In this document: positions 27,788-34,361 of the stretch, piece by piece | Layout: each line of letters starts with the position of its first letter | Numbering within the stretch: position 1 is the stretch's first letter | NCBI RefSeq assembly: GCF_017497985.1 | Contig: NZ_JAGDFV010000010.1 | Location: 1-64,000 of the forward strand | Reading direction: 5' to 3' | DNA from: Meiothermus sp. CFH 77666 | Lineage (GTDB): Bacteria; Deinococcota; Deinococci; Deinococcales; Thermaceae | DNA length: 64,000 nt | Made by a program: the position numbers and the translations under genes | The notes under the pieces: generated by a model | Databases searched by the model: none | Seen by the model: only the letters and a program-made list of their open reading frames with translations | Told to the model about the DNA's origin: nothing

Positions 27788-28633
27788 CTACTGAAGCCGC
27801 AGGCTCCAAGCGTATTCCAGAATCTTGCGGGGAATATCCACGCCAGTCGTGCTGACCGAGTTCTTGAACTCCATGGTGTGGTTGACCTCGTTGACCAACA
27901 AACCCCTGGGCGACTCGAACAGGTCAATGGCCACCACCCCACCCCCCACGGCTTTGGCCGCACGCACGGCCAGGTCGGCCAGCTCGGGCGTGACGGGGCA
28001 GTTCGAGGCCTTGCCGCCACGGGCGGTGTTGGTAATCCAGTGGGCCGAGGTGCGGTAGATGGCCCCGATGCAGGTGTCGCCCACTACAAAGGCCCGGATG
28101 TCGCGGCCCCCTTTCTCTACCAGCTCCTGCACGTAGTAGAGCTGGTGCTGGTAGCCCCCCAGCACTTCCTTGTGCTCCAGCACCGTTTCGGCAGCGTCGC
28201 GGTCGCGGATGAGCGAGAGCAGGCGGCCCCAGCTGCCCACCACCGGCTTCATCACCACCGGGTAGCCCATCTCTTCGATGAGCTTCAGGGCCTCCTCGGC
28301 CTCGGTGGCCAGGGCGGTTTTGGGCTGGGGCACCTCATGGGCCTCGAGGGCGCAACTCGTGGCCCACTTGTCGCCGCAGACCTCGATGACCTCCGGCGCG
28401 TTCACCACCGGAATCCCCAGGCTCTTGAGGTAGCGCGAGACCGCCAGCCCCTTGCTCTGCGAGACCAGGCGCTCCACCGCGCAGGTAACGCCCTCGAGCT
28501 CCGGGGGCCGCGCCCCCAGCTTCATGGGCAGTTGCTTGGCGTAGATTTTCTTGAAAGGAATGCCCAGCCCCTCGGCGGCCTTGAAGAGCATCTCCTCGTC
28601 GGGGCGGATGCGGTCGTAGAGAATCGCTAGCAT
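27788..28633 (-). CDS. lysX: Alpha-aminoadipate-LysW ligase
   Basis: A 281-residue ATP-grasp ligase of the RimK/LysX type. [16 protein letters not shown] is a near-perfect LysX start; [27 protein letters not shown] and [14 protein letters not shown] are ATP-grasp motifs with metal-binding E and N. It joins aminoadipate to the C-terminal glutamate of Lys[13 protein letters not shown] corresponds to the segment that sets aminoadipate or glutamate choice in the family. ATG 28633 is chosen; the open frame runs further into a heptad repeat. lysW lies 76 bases upstream. Confidence 0.95.
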   Translation of the reverse strand: MLAILYDRIRPDEEMLFKAAEGLGIPFKKIYAKQLPMKLGARPPELEGVTCAVERLVSQSKGLAVSRYLKSLGIPVVNAPEVIEVCGDKWATSCALEAHEVPQPKTALATEAEEALKLIEEMGYPVVMKPVVGSWGRLLSLIRDRDAAETVLEHKEVLGGYQHQLYYVQELVEKGGRDIRAFVVGDTCIGAIYRTSAHWITNTARGGKASNCPVTPELADLAVRAAKAVGGGVVAIDLFESPRGLLVNEVNHTMEFKNSVSTTGVDIPRKILEYAWSLRLQ

Positions 28634-28637
28634 AGTG

Positions 28638-28693
28638 GTCTCAGGTCGCAAGACGCTGGTCACAGGTCAACCGCATGGCAGTTTGAAACCTGT
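28638..28693. repeat. Heptad-register repeat between lysW and lysX
   Basis: Units GTCTCAG, GTCGCAA, GACGCTG, GTCACAG and GTCAACC follow in a 7-base step, then drift (GCATGGC, AGTTTGA, AACCTGT). It fills most of the gap between lysW stop and lysX start, inside an operon. CAGGT and ACCTG are present and can pair. Confidence 0.65.
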
Positions 28694-28709
28694 GCCCCAC
28701 AGGGCAGCG

Positions 28710-28874
28710 CTACTCGCCCCAGTCCTCGGCCTCTTCGGGGGCGGCTTGTAGCTTGAGGGGATCCAGACCCACTACCTCGAGTTCGGCCCCGCAGGTATCG
28801 CAGACCACCAGCTCCCCCAGCTCGGGGTTCTCCAGTTCAATCGGGCTTCCACACTCCACACATTCGGCTGTCAT
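28710..28874 (-). CDS. lysW: LysW amino-group carrier protein
   Basis: A 54-residue acidic protein with four cysteines as CVEC and CDTC, followed by GAELEVVGLDPLKLQ and ending with EDWGE. The invariant C-terminal EDWGE is the LysW signature: its last glutamate side chain carries the aminoadipate during lysine synthesis. The cysteine pairs bind zinc. AAGGAG lies 6 bases before ATG 28874. It is the shortest gene here and would be missed by length-limited gene calling; sequence, length and neighbours all agree. Confidence 0.97.
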   Translation of the reverse strand: MTAECVECGSPIELENPELGELVVCDTCGAELEVVGLDPLKLQAAPEEAEDWGE

Positions 28875-28903
28875 GGTTTCTCCTTAGGTTGGTTGATTGC
28901 TAC

Positions 28904-28938
28904 GCCTAAAGCACCTGGCTTTCGGCTATCAGCCTAGT
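28904..28938. repeat. Heptad-register repeat upstream of lysW
   Basis: Five units in 7-base register, including GCTTTCG, GCTATCA and GCCTAGT, span the gap upstream of lysW and run into the stop codon of the zinc-ribbon gene. Confidence 0.5.
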
Positions 28939-29254
28939 ATCGTTCGGCGTCTTCTTCGTCCTCGTCCAGCTCCGACCAGTCGGGCGCGAAGCGATGCCCA
29001 CACTCCGGGCAGACCGCCTCTTCCTCATCTTCCCCCACCTCAAAGGTCAGGCCGCACTCGGGGCAGTCCACAAAAAGCCCCTCTTCGCCGTCTTCGATGA
29101 CCACCACTTCCAGGGGGTCGGTGGAGAGCACCTGCAAAAAGGCCCCGCAGGACTCGCACTCAAAGTAGTCGTCGGGGGTCAGCTCCTCCAGGTCTTCGGC
29201 AGGGAGGTAGTTGGGCTCGCTGCATACCGGGCAGATCACTTCCAGGTCTTCCAT
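28934..29254 (-). CDS. LysW-like tandem zinc-ribbon protein
   Basis: A 106-residue, very acidic protein with eight metal-binding cysteines in two ribbons. Ribbon one (CPVC and CESC, residues 9-36) continues with GAFLQVLSTDPLEVV, which matches the GAELEVVGLDPLKLQ segment of LysW. Ribbon two (CPEC and CPEC, about 64-86) follows. The C-terminus is EDEEDAERY and lacks the EDWGE acceptor, so it cannot carry aminoadipate as LysW does. It sits between lysU and lysW in the same operon. A scaffold, chaperone or regulator for the carrier pathway is an inference. Confidence 0.82.
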   Translation of the reverse strand: MEDLEVICPVCSEPNYLPAEDLEELTPDDYFECESCGAFLQVLSTDPLEVVVIEDGEEGLFVDCPECGLTFEVGEDEEEAVCPECGHRFAPDWSELDEDEEDAERY

Positions 29255-29275
29255 AAAACCCTCAACCCCCCCAGT

Positions 29276-29779
29276 CTACCCTTCGGCGCTTTCGCCGGGA
29301 AACCGCCCGTACTTGCGGTAGTACTCCAGAATGCTCCCTTCCTTCAGGGCTTCCAGCAAAAAAGTGGGCGGCGGCCTCAGGCGGAAGGTCTCGGTTCCGC
29401 GCCTCAGCAGGCCCTGCTCAAAATCGAGCTCTACCAGGTCGCCATCCTGAAGGGCGTCCACCACCTCCGGGGCCTCGAAGGGCATGATGCCCAGGTTGAC
29501 CAGGTTGCGGTAAAAGATGCGGGCATAGCTCTTGGCCACAATGGCCTTCAGACCCAGTTTGCGCAAGGCTTCCGGGGCGTACTCGCGGGAAGAGCCCAGG
29601 CCGGTATTTTTGCCGCAAACCAGGATGTCGCCGGGTCGGTAGTTCGGTGCAAAATCGGGGCGAAAGTGCGCAAAGGCATAGGTGTGAAACCTGTCCTCCC
29701 CCACCATGAAGGGCGCGTACTTTCCGGGGAGGATGTCGTCGGTGTTGATGGAGTCGCCAAACTTCCAGACCCTGGGCAT
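29276..29779 (-). CDS. lysU: Homoaconitase small subunit
   Basis: A 167-residue protein of the LeuD/LysU type. RVWKFGDSINTDDILPG, CGKNTGLGSSREYAPEAL and AKSYARIFYRN are the swivel-domain signatures of small aconitase-like subunits. With LysT it converts homocitrate to homoisocitrate. Start MPRVW at 29779 makes a TAATG overlap with the DinB gene stop, implying translational coupling; an in-frame upstream ATG at 29788 would fall inside DinB. Context separates it from isopropylmalate isomerase. Confidence 0.92.
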   Translation of the reverse strand: MPRVWKFGDSINTDDILPGKYAPFMVGEDRFHTYAFAHFRPDFAPNYRPGDILVCGKNTGLGSSREYAPEALRKLGLKAIVAKSYARIFYRNLVNLGIMPFEAPEVVDALQDGDLVELDFEQGLLRRGTETFRLRPPPTFLLEALKEGSILEYYRKYGRFPGESAEG

Positions 29780-30333
29780 TATTTCCACTTCCTTTCGTTC
29801 CAGTAATCGGGGTGGTCTACCGCAAACACATCGGGCGGCAGGTAGCCAAGCTGACGGGCCAGGGCGTATAGCTGTCCCCGGTGGTGTACCTCGTCCTGAT
29901 AGGCGTGCTGCAAGAGCAGCCAGCCGCGCATCCCTTCGTGCCAGGGGTTATCGGTAGCGAAGTCGGTCAGGCGAGATTCCACCGCTTCCTGGGCCCAGGT
30001 TCGCGTTTGCTGCTGAACCCTTTCCAACCAGTGATGGAGTGTTTCGGTCTTGTAAACGGTAAGGTGCTTGTGCAAGTCCCAGTCGGCGTCGGGGCTCTCT
30101 TCCAGGGTTCCTTTGGGCTCCCACTGGCCCAGAAAGAGCCCCCGGCAGGCATAGAACTGGTGCGCTCCGATGTGGTGGAACATCTCGCCTACCGTCCTCG
30201 AGCCCGGCCACAGGGTGCGCCGCAAATCCGCTTCCGAGAAGCAGCCGAGCAGCTTCAGTGTGACCATCCGCACCCCGTCCCAGTGGTCGAGGAAGCGCCC
30301 CAGGGTGGTGTAAGCAGTTGCTACGCCGGTCAT
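29779..30333 (-). CDS. DinB-family protein
   Basis: A 184-residue four-helix-bundle protein. MFHHIGAHQFYACRG (first histidine region) and EVHHRGQLYALARQLGYLPP near the C-terminus give the metal-binding histidine triad of the DinB/YfiT-like superfamily, often thiol- or bacillithiol-dependent enzymes. The producer also carries bshA. GGGGGGCAGG just before ATG 30333 supports the start. It lies between lysT and lysU, two genes that encode one enzyme, so it is an unusual intruder within the operon; its role is unknown. Confidence 0.82.
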   Translation of the reverse strand: MTGVATAYTTLGRFLDHWDGVRMVTLKLLGCFSEADLRRTLWPGSRTVGEMFHHIGAHQFYACRGLFLGQWEPKGTLEESPDADWDLHKHLTVYKTETLHHWLERVQQQTRTWAQEAVESRLTDFATDNPWHEGMRGWLLLQHAYQDEVHHRGQLYALARQLGYLPPDVFAVDHPDYWNERKWK

Positions 30334-30347
30334 CCTGCCCCCCGAGC

Positions 30348-31592
30348 CTAACCCCCCAGCAGTTCCTCCGGGGTAGTGATGTACCCCGCGATGGCCGTGG
30401 CCGCCGCCACCCGGGGCGAAGCCAGATAGATTTCGGCATCCGCCGCACCCATGCGCCCTTTGAAGTTGCGGTTGGAGGTGCTCACGCACACCTCGCCGGG
30501 AGCCAGCACCCCCTGGTGCCGCCCCATGCAGGGCCCGCAGCCGGGGGTGCCCAGGGTTGCGCCCGCTTGCAGCAGGGTCAGCAGGGTGCCGTCGGCGGTG
30601 GCCGCCTCGAGCACCTCCGACGAGGCCGGGATCACCAGCATCCGCACCCCCGGCGCCACCTTGCGGCCCTTAAGGATGGCGGCGACCTCGTGCAGGTCAT
30701 CGAGCCGCCCGTTGGTGCAGGTGCCCACAAACACCTGGTCTACCTTCTTGCCCTTTACTTGCGTCACCTCTTCCACGTTGTCCACGTAGAAGGGCACCGA
30801 GACCCGGGGGGTGAGGCTCGCGAGGTCAATTTCGACTTCCTTAGCGTAGACCGCTCCCTTATCGGGGTAGAGCCAGTCGGGCACCTCGTAGAGTTCTAAA
30901 ATCTCGCCACTGGGCACCACCAGCCCGCACTTGGCCCCGGCCTCCACGGTCAGGTTGGCCAGGGTCAGGCGCTGGCTGCGGGTTAGGGATTCGGCCCCGT
31001 CCACCAGGTGCATCTCGATGCTCATGTAGGTAGCCCCGTCGGCGGTGAGGACGCGGATCATCTCGAGGGCCGCGTCCTTGGCCGTGGTGCCGGGGGCCAG
31101 CGAACCCCGGAAGGTCACCTTGACCGTCTCGGGCACCCGCAGCCAGGTGCGCCCCGAAGCCGCCGCCAGGGCGATGTCGGTGGCCCCCATCCCGCTCCCA
31201 AAGCAGGCAATCCCGCCGTAGGTGGTGGAGTGCGAGTCCGAGCCCAGCACAATGCCCCCCGGCAGGGCCAGCCGCTCTTCAATCAAAACCTGGTGGCAGA
31301 TACCCCGCCCCACATCAAACACCCGGCAGCCGTGGCGGTTGCCCCATTCGCGGATTTCCTTCTGGGCCCTGGCCACCTCCACATTGGCCGCCGGGGCCAC
31401 GTGGTCTATTACAATCGAGACCTTCTCGGGGAAGCGCGGGGTGGCCTGGAGCTGCTCCAGCCGCTTGAAGAAGCTCCCGGCGATGGAGTCCACCACCATC
31501 ACCTGGTCCACCTCCACCACCACCAGTTCGCCCGCCCGTACCTCGCGGCCCGTCCGTTTGGAAAGGATTTTTTCAGCTAAAGTCAGGCCCAT
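30348..31592 (-). CDS. lysT: Homoaconitase large subunit
   Basis: A 414-residue aconitase-like protein. LGSDSHSTTYGGIACFGSGMGATD, GTCTNGRLDDL and TPGCGPCMGRHQGVLAPGEVCVSTSNRNFKGRMG contain the three cysteines that hold the 4Fe-4S cluster and the substrate-binding serines. It forms homoaconitase with LysU. The start lies 22 bases from the divergent hicB start; GAGGGT precedes ATG 31592 and TACAAT is 17 bases upstream. LeuC-type activity cannot be excluded, but the lysine cluster supports LysT. Confidence 0.93.
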   Translation of the reverse strand: MGLTLAEKILSKRTGREVRAGELVVVEVDQVMVVDSIAGSFFKRLEQLQATPRFPEKVSIVIDHVAPAANVEVARAQKEIREWGNRHGCRVFDVGRGICHQVLIEERLALPGGIVLGSDSHSTTYGGIACFGSGMGATDIALAAASGRTWLRVPETVKVTFRGSLAPGTTAKDAALEMIRVLTADGATYMSIEMHLVDGAESLTRSQRLTLANLTVEAGAKCGLVVPSGEILELYEVPDWLYPDKGAVYAKEVEIDLASLTPRVSVPFYVDNVEEVTQVKGKKVDQVFVGTCTNGRLDDLHEVAAILKGRKVAPGVRMLVIPASSEVLEAATADGTLLTLLQAGATLGTPGCGPCMGRHQGVLAPGEVCVSTSNRNFKGRMGAADAEIYLASPRVAAATAIAGYITTPEELLGG

Positions 31593-31602
31593 CGCAACCC
31601 TC

Positions 31603-31638
31603 TATAATGATTGTATGAAACTGCGCTACCGCGTCGAA
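31603..31638. promoter_or_regulatory. Overlapping divergent promoters of hicB and lysT
   Basis: On the plus strand TATAAT (31603-31608) stands 6 bases before the hicB ATG, giving a leaderless hicB mRNA. On the minus strand TACAAT (complement at 31610-31615) with TCGACG 17 bases upstream (31633-31638) is a probable lysT promoter. The two -10 boxes are 1 base apart, so the polymerases must compete. Confidence 0.6.
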
Positions 31639-31857
31639 GTCTTCGAAGACCCCGAAGAACCTGGGGTCTGGCTGGCCCGGGTGCCATCGGTCGCGGGTGT
31701 CTTTTCGGACGGAGATAGCCGCGAAGAAGCGCTGGCGAATGTGCAGGAGGCTCTGGAAGGGATGCTCGAGGCCATGCGCCAGTGGGGCGAGCCCATTCCA
31801 CCCAGCGACTTTGAGGACTTTGTAGAGCTCGAGATTCCCGAACCCCATGCCGCCTAA
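31615..31857 (+). CDS. hicB: HicB-type antitoxin, short form
   Basis: An 80-residue protein with the partial RNase-H-like HicB fold: [45 protein letters not shown]. It lacks the C-terminal helix-turn-helix or ribbon-helix-helix DNA-binding part seen in many HicB proteins, so self-regulation would need another mechanism. It should bind and block HicA. The start overlaps a leaderless promoter. It precedes hicA with an 11-base overlap, which is the antitoxin-first order, and is opposite in strand to the lysine genes around it. Confidence 0.9.
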   Translation: MKLRYRVEVFEDPEEPGVWLARVPSVAGVFSDGDSREEALANVQEALEGMLEAMRQWGEPIPPSDFEDFVELEIPEPHAA

Positions 31858-32053
31858 ACCCGATGAGGTGGTTCGTAAACTCAAACGCCTGGGGTTCGAA
31901 GAGGCTGAAGCCAAGGGCAGCCACCGGTTTTTTCGACATCCAGACGGCAGAAGAACGGTGGTCGCCTTTCACCGAAAAGAGCTCAAAAAAGGCACCTGGA
32001 AAGCCATTCTGAAGCAAATCGGCTTGACTGAGGAAGAGTTCAACCAGCTTTAG
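31847..32053 (+). CDS. hicA: HicA mRNA interferase toxin
   Basis: A 68-residue dsRBD-like toxin. [51 protein letters not shown] is the whole family fold; the histidine in GSHRFF near residue 26 is the catalytic residue that cuts translated mRNA. The toxin appears complete. Its stop is 6 bases from the hcs stop on the opposite strand. Confidence 0.92.
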   Translation: MPPKPDEVVRKLKRLGFEEAEAKGSHRFFRHPDGRRTVVAFHRKELKKGTWKAILKQIGLTEEEFNQL

Positions 32054-32059
32054 CATAGC

Positions 32060-33295
32060 TTAGTCCAGGTTCTCCAACCGGGCGGTGGGCACTTCCTCGG
32101 GCAGGGTATGGCGGGAAAGGCCGTGGGCCTCGGCAACCTCGAGCAACAGTTCTTCGGGCTTCTTGCTGCGGCCAATCTCGGCAGTGCGGGCTTTGAACTC
32201 CTGGGCAATCAGCCTGGCCTGTTCCTTGCTGATTACAAAGTTCTCCACTTCCTTCAAGTAGTAGTAGATCAGATGCCAGCCTGAAAGCGGGCCCAAGAGA
32301 AGCTGGTTTTTGTCCACCCCAAAGTCGTGCAGGTTGTGGGCCTCGTAGACCTTTTTCTCGTTCAGCACAGCCTTCTGGTGTACTCCAGCGGTATGGGTGC
32401 GGTTGGTCAGGGAAACGGGCTCGGTGTAGGGCACCAGGGTGCCCAGGATGGAGGCCATCAGCACGTTCAGGGGGTAGCACTGGCTCAGGTTGTACTGCGC
32501 GGCAATTTCGGGGTAGCGCTTGGACAGGTTGAACAGCACCCCCGTGACCGAAGGAATCCCGGAGCGCTCGGCTAAACCCCAGATGGAGGCATCCACGTAG
32601 CGCACCCCAGCCCGCACGGCGGCATTCACATTCGCTAAGGCCAGGCCCCGGTCGTTGTGGAAGTGGCACTCCAGCCGGGCGTTGGGATAGCGCTGGCGCA
32701 ACTGAGCCACCACCGCCGTCACATCCTCGGGCTCGGCGATGCCCACCGTGTCGGGCATGCCCAGGGTGTTCACGTAGGGGTACACCGCATCGTAAAGGTA
32801 AAAAACGTCCTCGAGCGGGGTGCGAAAAGCATCCTCGGCGCTAAAGCGAATGTACAGGTCGGGGTGGGCCTTTCGGGTGGCCCGGATCACCTCCCGGGCC
32901 AGTGCCACCGATTCTTCCAGGCTTTTCTGCGCGTTGTGCTGCTGGGCCAGGGGCGAAACACCCAGGTACAGGTTCAGCCCGTTGCAACCGGCCTCCAGCG
33001 CTTTTTCGATGTCCAGCGGATTGGTGCGGCAGTGACCCAGGAAGTATAGCGGCTTTTGGGTGAGGGTTTGGGCGTAGGCGATGAGCTCGCGCACGTCCTC
33101 CGCCTCGGCCTCCCCCACCACCGGCGAGAAGAACTCGAAGTGCGTCACGCCCAGCTCAATCAGGCCGGCCAGCAGTTGCTTTTTCTCCTCGAGGGTAAAG
33201 CGGTACTTCTCGGTGTCGAACAAAAGGGGTGACTGCTGACCATCGCGGAAGGTGGTGTCCACGATTTCGATACGGGAGTGGGTAGGCTCTGGCAT
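32060..33295 (-). CDS. Homocitrate synthase (divergent HMGL-type)
   Basis: A 411-residue Claisen-condensing TIM-barrel enzyme. IVDTTFRDGQQSP near residue 9 bears the catalytic arginine-aspartate pair, HFHNDRG near 214 the metal histidines, and HTAGVHQKA near 305 a further histidine. It should condense 2-oxoglutarate with acetyl-CoA at the start of the lysine pathway. The sequence is only distantly like the homocitrate synthase I recall from Thermus thermophilus (IIDSTLREGEQF start), so another acceptor, as in LeuA or citramalate synthase, cannot be ruled out. An attenuator precedes ATG 33295. Confidence 0.8.
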   Translation of the reverse strand: MPEPTHSRIEIVDTTFRDGQQSPLLFDTEKYRFTLEEKKQLLAGLIELGVTHFEFFSPVVGEAEAEDVRELIAYAQTLTQKPLYFLGHCRTNPLDIEKALEAGCNGLNLYLGVSPLAQQHNAQKSLEESVALAREVIRATRKAHPDLYIRFSAEDAFRTPLEDVFYLYDAVYPYVNTLGMPDTVGIAEPEDVTAVVAQLRQRYPNARLECHFHNDRGLALANVNAAVRAGVRYVDASIWGLAERSGIPSVTGVLFNLSKRYPEIAAQYNLSQCYPLNVLMASILGTLVPYTEPVSLTNRTHTAGVHQKAVLNEKKVYEAHNLHDFGVDKNQLLLGPLSGWHLIYYYLKEVENFVISKEQARLIAQEFKARTAEIGRSKKPEELLLEVAEAHGLSRHTLPEEVPTARLENLD

Positions 33296-33307
33296 AACGT
33301 CCTTCAC

Positions 33308-33337
33308 AAAAAAAATCGCCCGCAAGCGGGTGCGGGC
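33308..33337 (-). terminator. Attenuator terminator in the leader of homocitrate synthase
   Basis: On the minus strand a 6-bp stem GCCCGC / GCGGGC (33332-33337 with 33318-33323, 8-base loop) is followed by GA and a run of eight U (33308-33315), 12 bases before the start codon at 33295. A terminator placed between promoter and gene implies conditional termination. Confidence 0.85.
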
Positions 33338-33363
33338 CGGGGTACGCAGCTGCGCGGACTAGT

Positions 33364-33408
33364 TCAGACTAGCCCCCCGGCGCTGGATTTTTTTGCACTT
33401 AAGATCAT
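33364..33408 (-). CDS. Leader peptide with tandem lysine codons (hcs attenuator)
   Basis: A 14-codon open frame on the minus strand encodes MILSAKKSSAGGLV and stops with TGA inside a CTAGT / ACTAG hairpin (33359-33372). Two AAA codons in a row would stall ribosomes when charged lysyl-tRNA is short. The terminator at 33308-33337 follows 27 bases later. The start lies at or within about 3 bases of the predicted transcript start, so translation should be leaderless. A leader-peptide attenuation of the lysine cluster has been described in Thermus thermophilus, so the principle is known in this family. Translation here is not shown. Confidence 0.75.
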   Translation of the reverse strand: MILSAKKSSAGGLV

Positions 33409-33417
33409 CCTGGCAGA

Positions 33418-33447
33418 AGTGTACGGGTGGTATACCGTGCTTGTCAA
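33418..33447 (-). promoter_or_regulatory. Promoter of the homocitrate synthase leader
   Basis: On the minus strand a perfect TTGACA (complement 33442-33447) is followed after 18 bases by TACACT (33418-33423). The predicted start of transcription is about 33411, three bases before the leader-peptide ATG. Confidence 0.75.
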
Positions 33448-33702
33448 GGTTGGCCTGGTTTGCTGGTTTGCCGTCCAGTAGCAGGTATCCCTGTCCCGAT
33501 TAAGTCGGGGTGGCTACTACGCGAGCCTCCCCCGCCTGTTGCAGGGTACAGGTACAGCCACCCACAGGATTCCGGGCAAACCTCCAGTACCTTGTCTGCC
33601 CGGTTGAACCCCCCGCATTCGGGAATGCCTCTTTGGGCGCACAAATCGAAAAGCGGCGTCTGGTCGCCGACCCGTGGGTAGGAACCGCGATAGAGTAAGG
33701 GC

Positions 33703-34359
33703 ATGACCCAACCCGAAATTGACCTGTTGCAGCATCAGGATTCCTGGCGGTTATGGCGCATCATGGCCGAAATTGTGGAAGGTTTTGAAGTGTTGGGGGA
33801 GCTGGGGGTACCGCTCGTAACGGTGTTTGGTTCGGCTCGCCTCGGTTCGGAAAGCCCCTACTACGCCCAGGCGCTGTTGCTTGGGCAACGGCTGGCCGAG
33901 GCAGGTTTTGGCGTGGTGACGGGCGGTGGGCCGGGGCTGATGGAGGCCGCCAACCGGGGGGCTTACAATGCGGGGGGCATCTCGGTGGGGCTCAACATCC
34001 AGTTACCCCACGAACAAAGGGCCAATCCCTTCCAGACCCATAGCTTGAGCTTTCGCTATTTTTTTGCCCGCAAACTGATGTTGGTGCGCTACGCCCAGGC
34101 TTTTGTGGTGATGCCGGGAGGCTTCGGCAGCCTGGATGAGCTGACCGAGGTACTGGTGCTGGTGCAGACCGGAAAGGTACATCCGTTCCCCATTTTTGCA
34201 CTGGATAAGGCCTACTGGAGGGGATTGCTGGACTGGATGAAAGGCACCATGATTCCCGCCGGGGTTGTGGATGCCAGGGATCTGGAGCTCATCACCCTGG
34301 TAGACACGCCTGAGGAAGTGCTCGAAGTGCTGACCGGCACCAACAGGAATGACCCATAA
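33703..34359 (+). CDS. LOG-family protein (Rossmann-fold nucleotide-binding)
   Basis: A 218-residue protein of the LOG / lysine-decarboxylase-like family. VTGGGPGLMEAANRGA near residue 69 and MPGGFGSLDELTEVL near 138 are the two diagnostic loops (GGGxGxM and PGGxGTxxE type), which hold the catalytic arginine and glutamate of cytokinin-nucleotide phosphoribohydrolases. It probably releases a base from a nucleoside 5'-monophosphate. Despite the old name it has no decarboxylase activity, so its place near lysine genes carries no meaning. TAGAGT stands 6 bases before ATG 33703. It ends 2 bases from the CHAT gene stop (convergent). The 255 bases between this gene and the hcs promoter hold no gene I can support. 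Confidence 0.9.
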   Translation: MTQPEIDLLQHQDSWRLWRIMAEIVEGFEVLGELGVPLVTVFGSARLGSESPYYAQALLLGQRLAEAGFGVVTGGGPGLMEAANRGAYNAGGISVGLNIQLPHEQRANPFQTHSLSFRYFFARKLMLVRYAQAFVVMPGGFGSLDELTEVLVLVQTGKVHPFPIFALDKAYWRGLLDWMKGTMIPAGVVDARDLELITLVDTPEEVLEVLTGTNRNDP

Positions 34360-34361
34360 CG

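Noticed and set aside
33444-33704. Minus-strand frame of 86 codons with several cysteines
   Set aside because: It overlaps the homocitrate synthase promoter, has no ribosome site and resembles no family.
33703-34359. Reading the LOG-family gene as a lysine decarboxylase linked to the lysine cluster
   Set aside because: PGGFGSLDE-type motifs mark phosphoribohydrolases; the old decarboxylase label is a misannotation.
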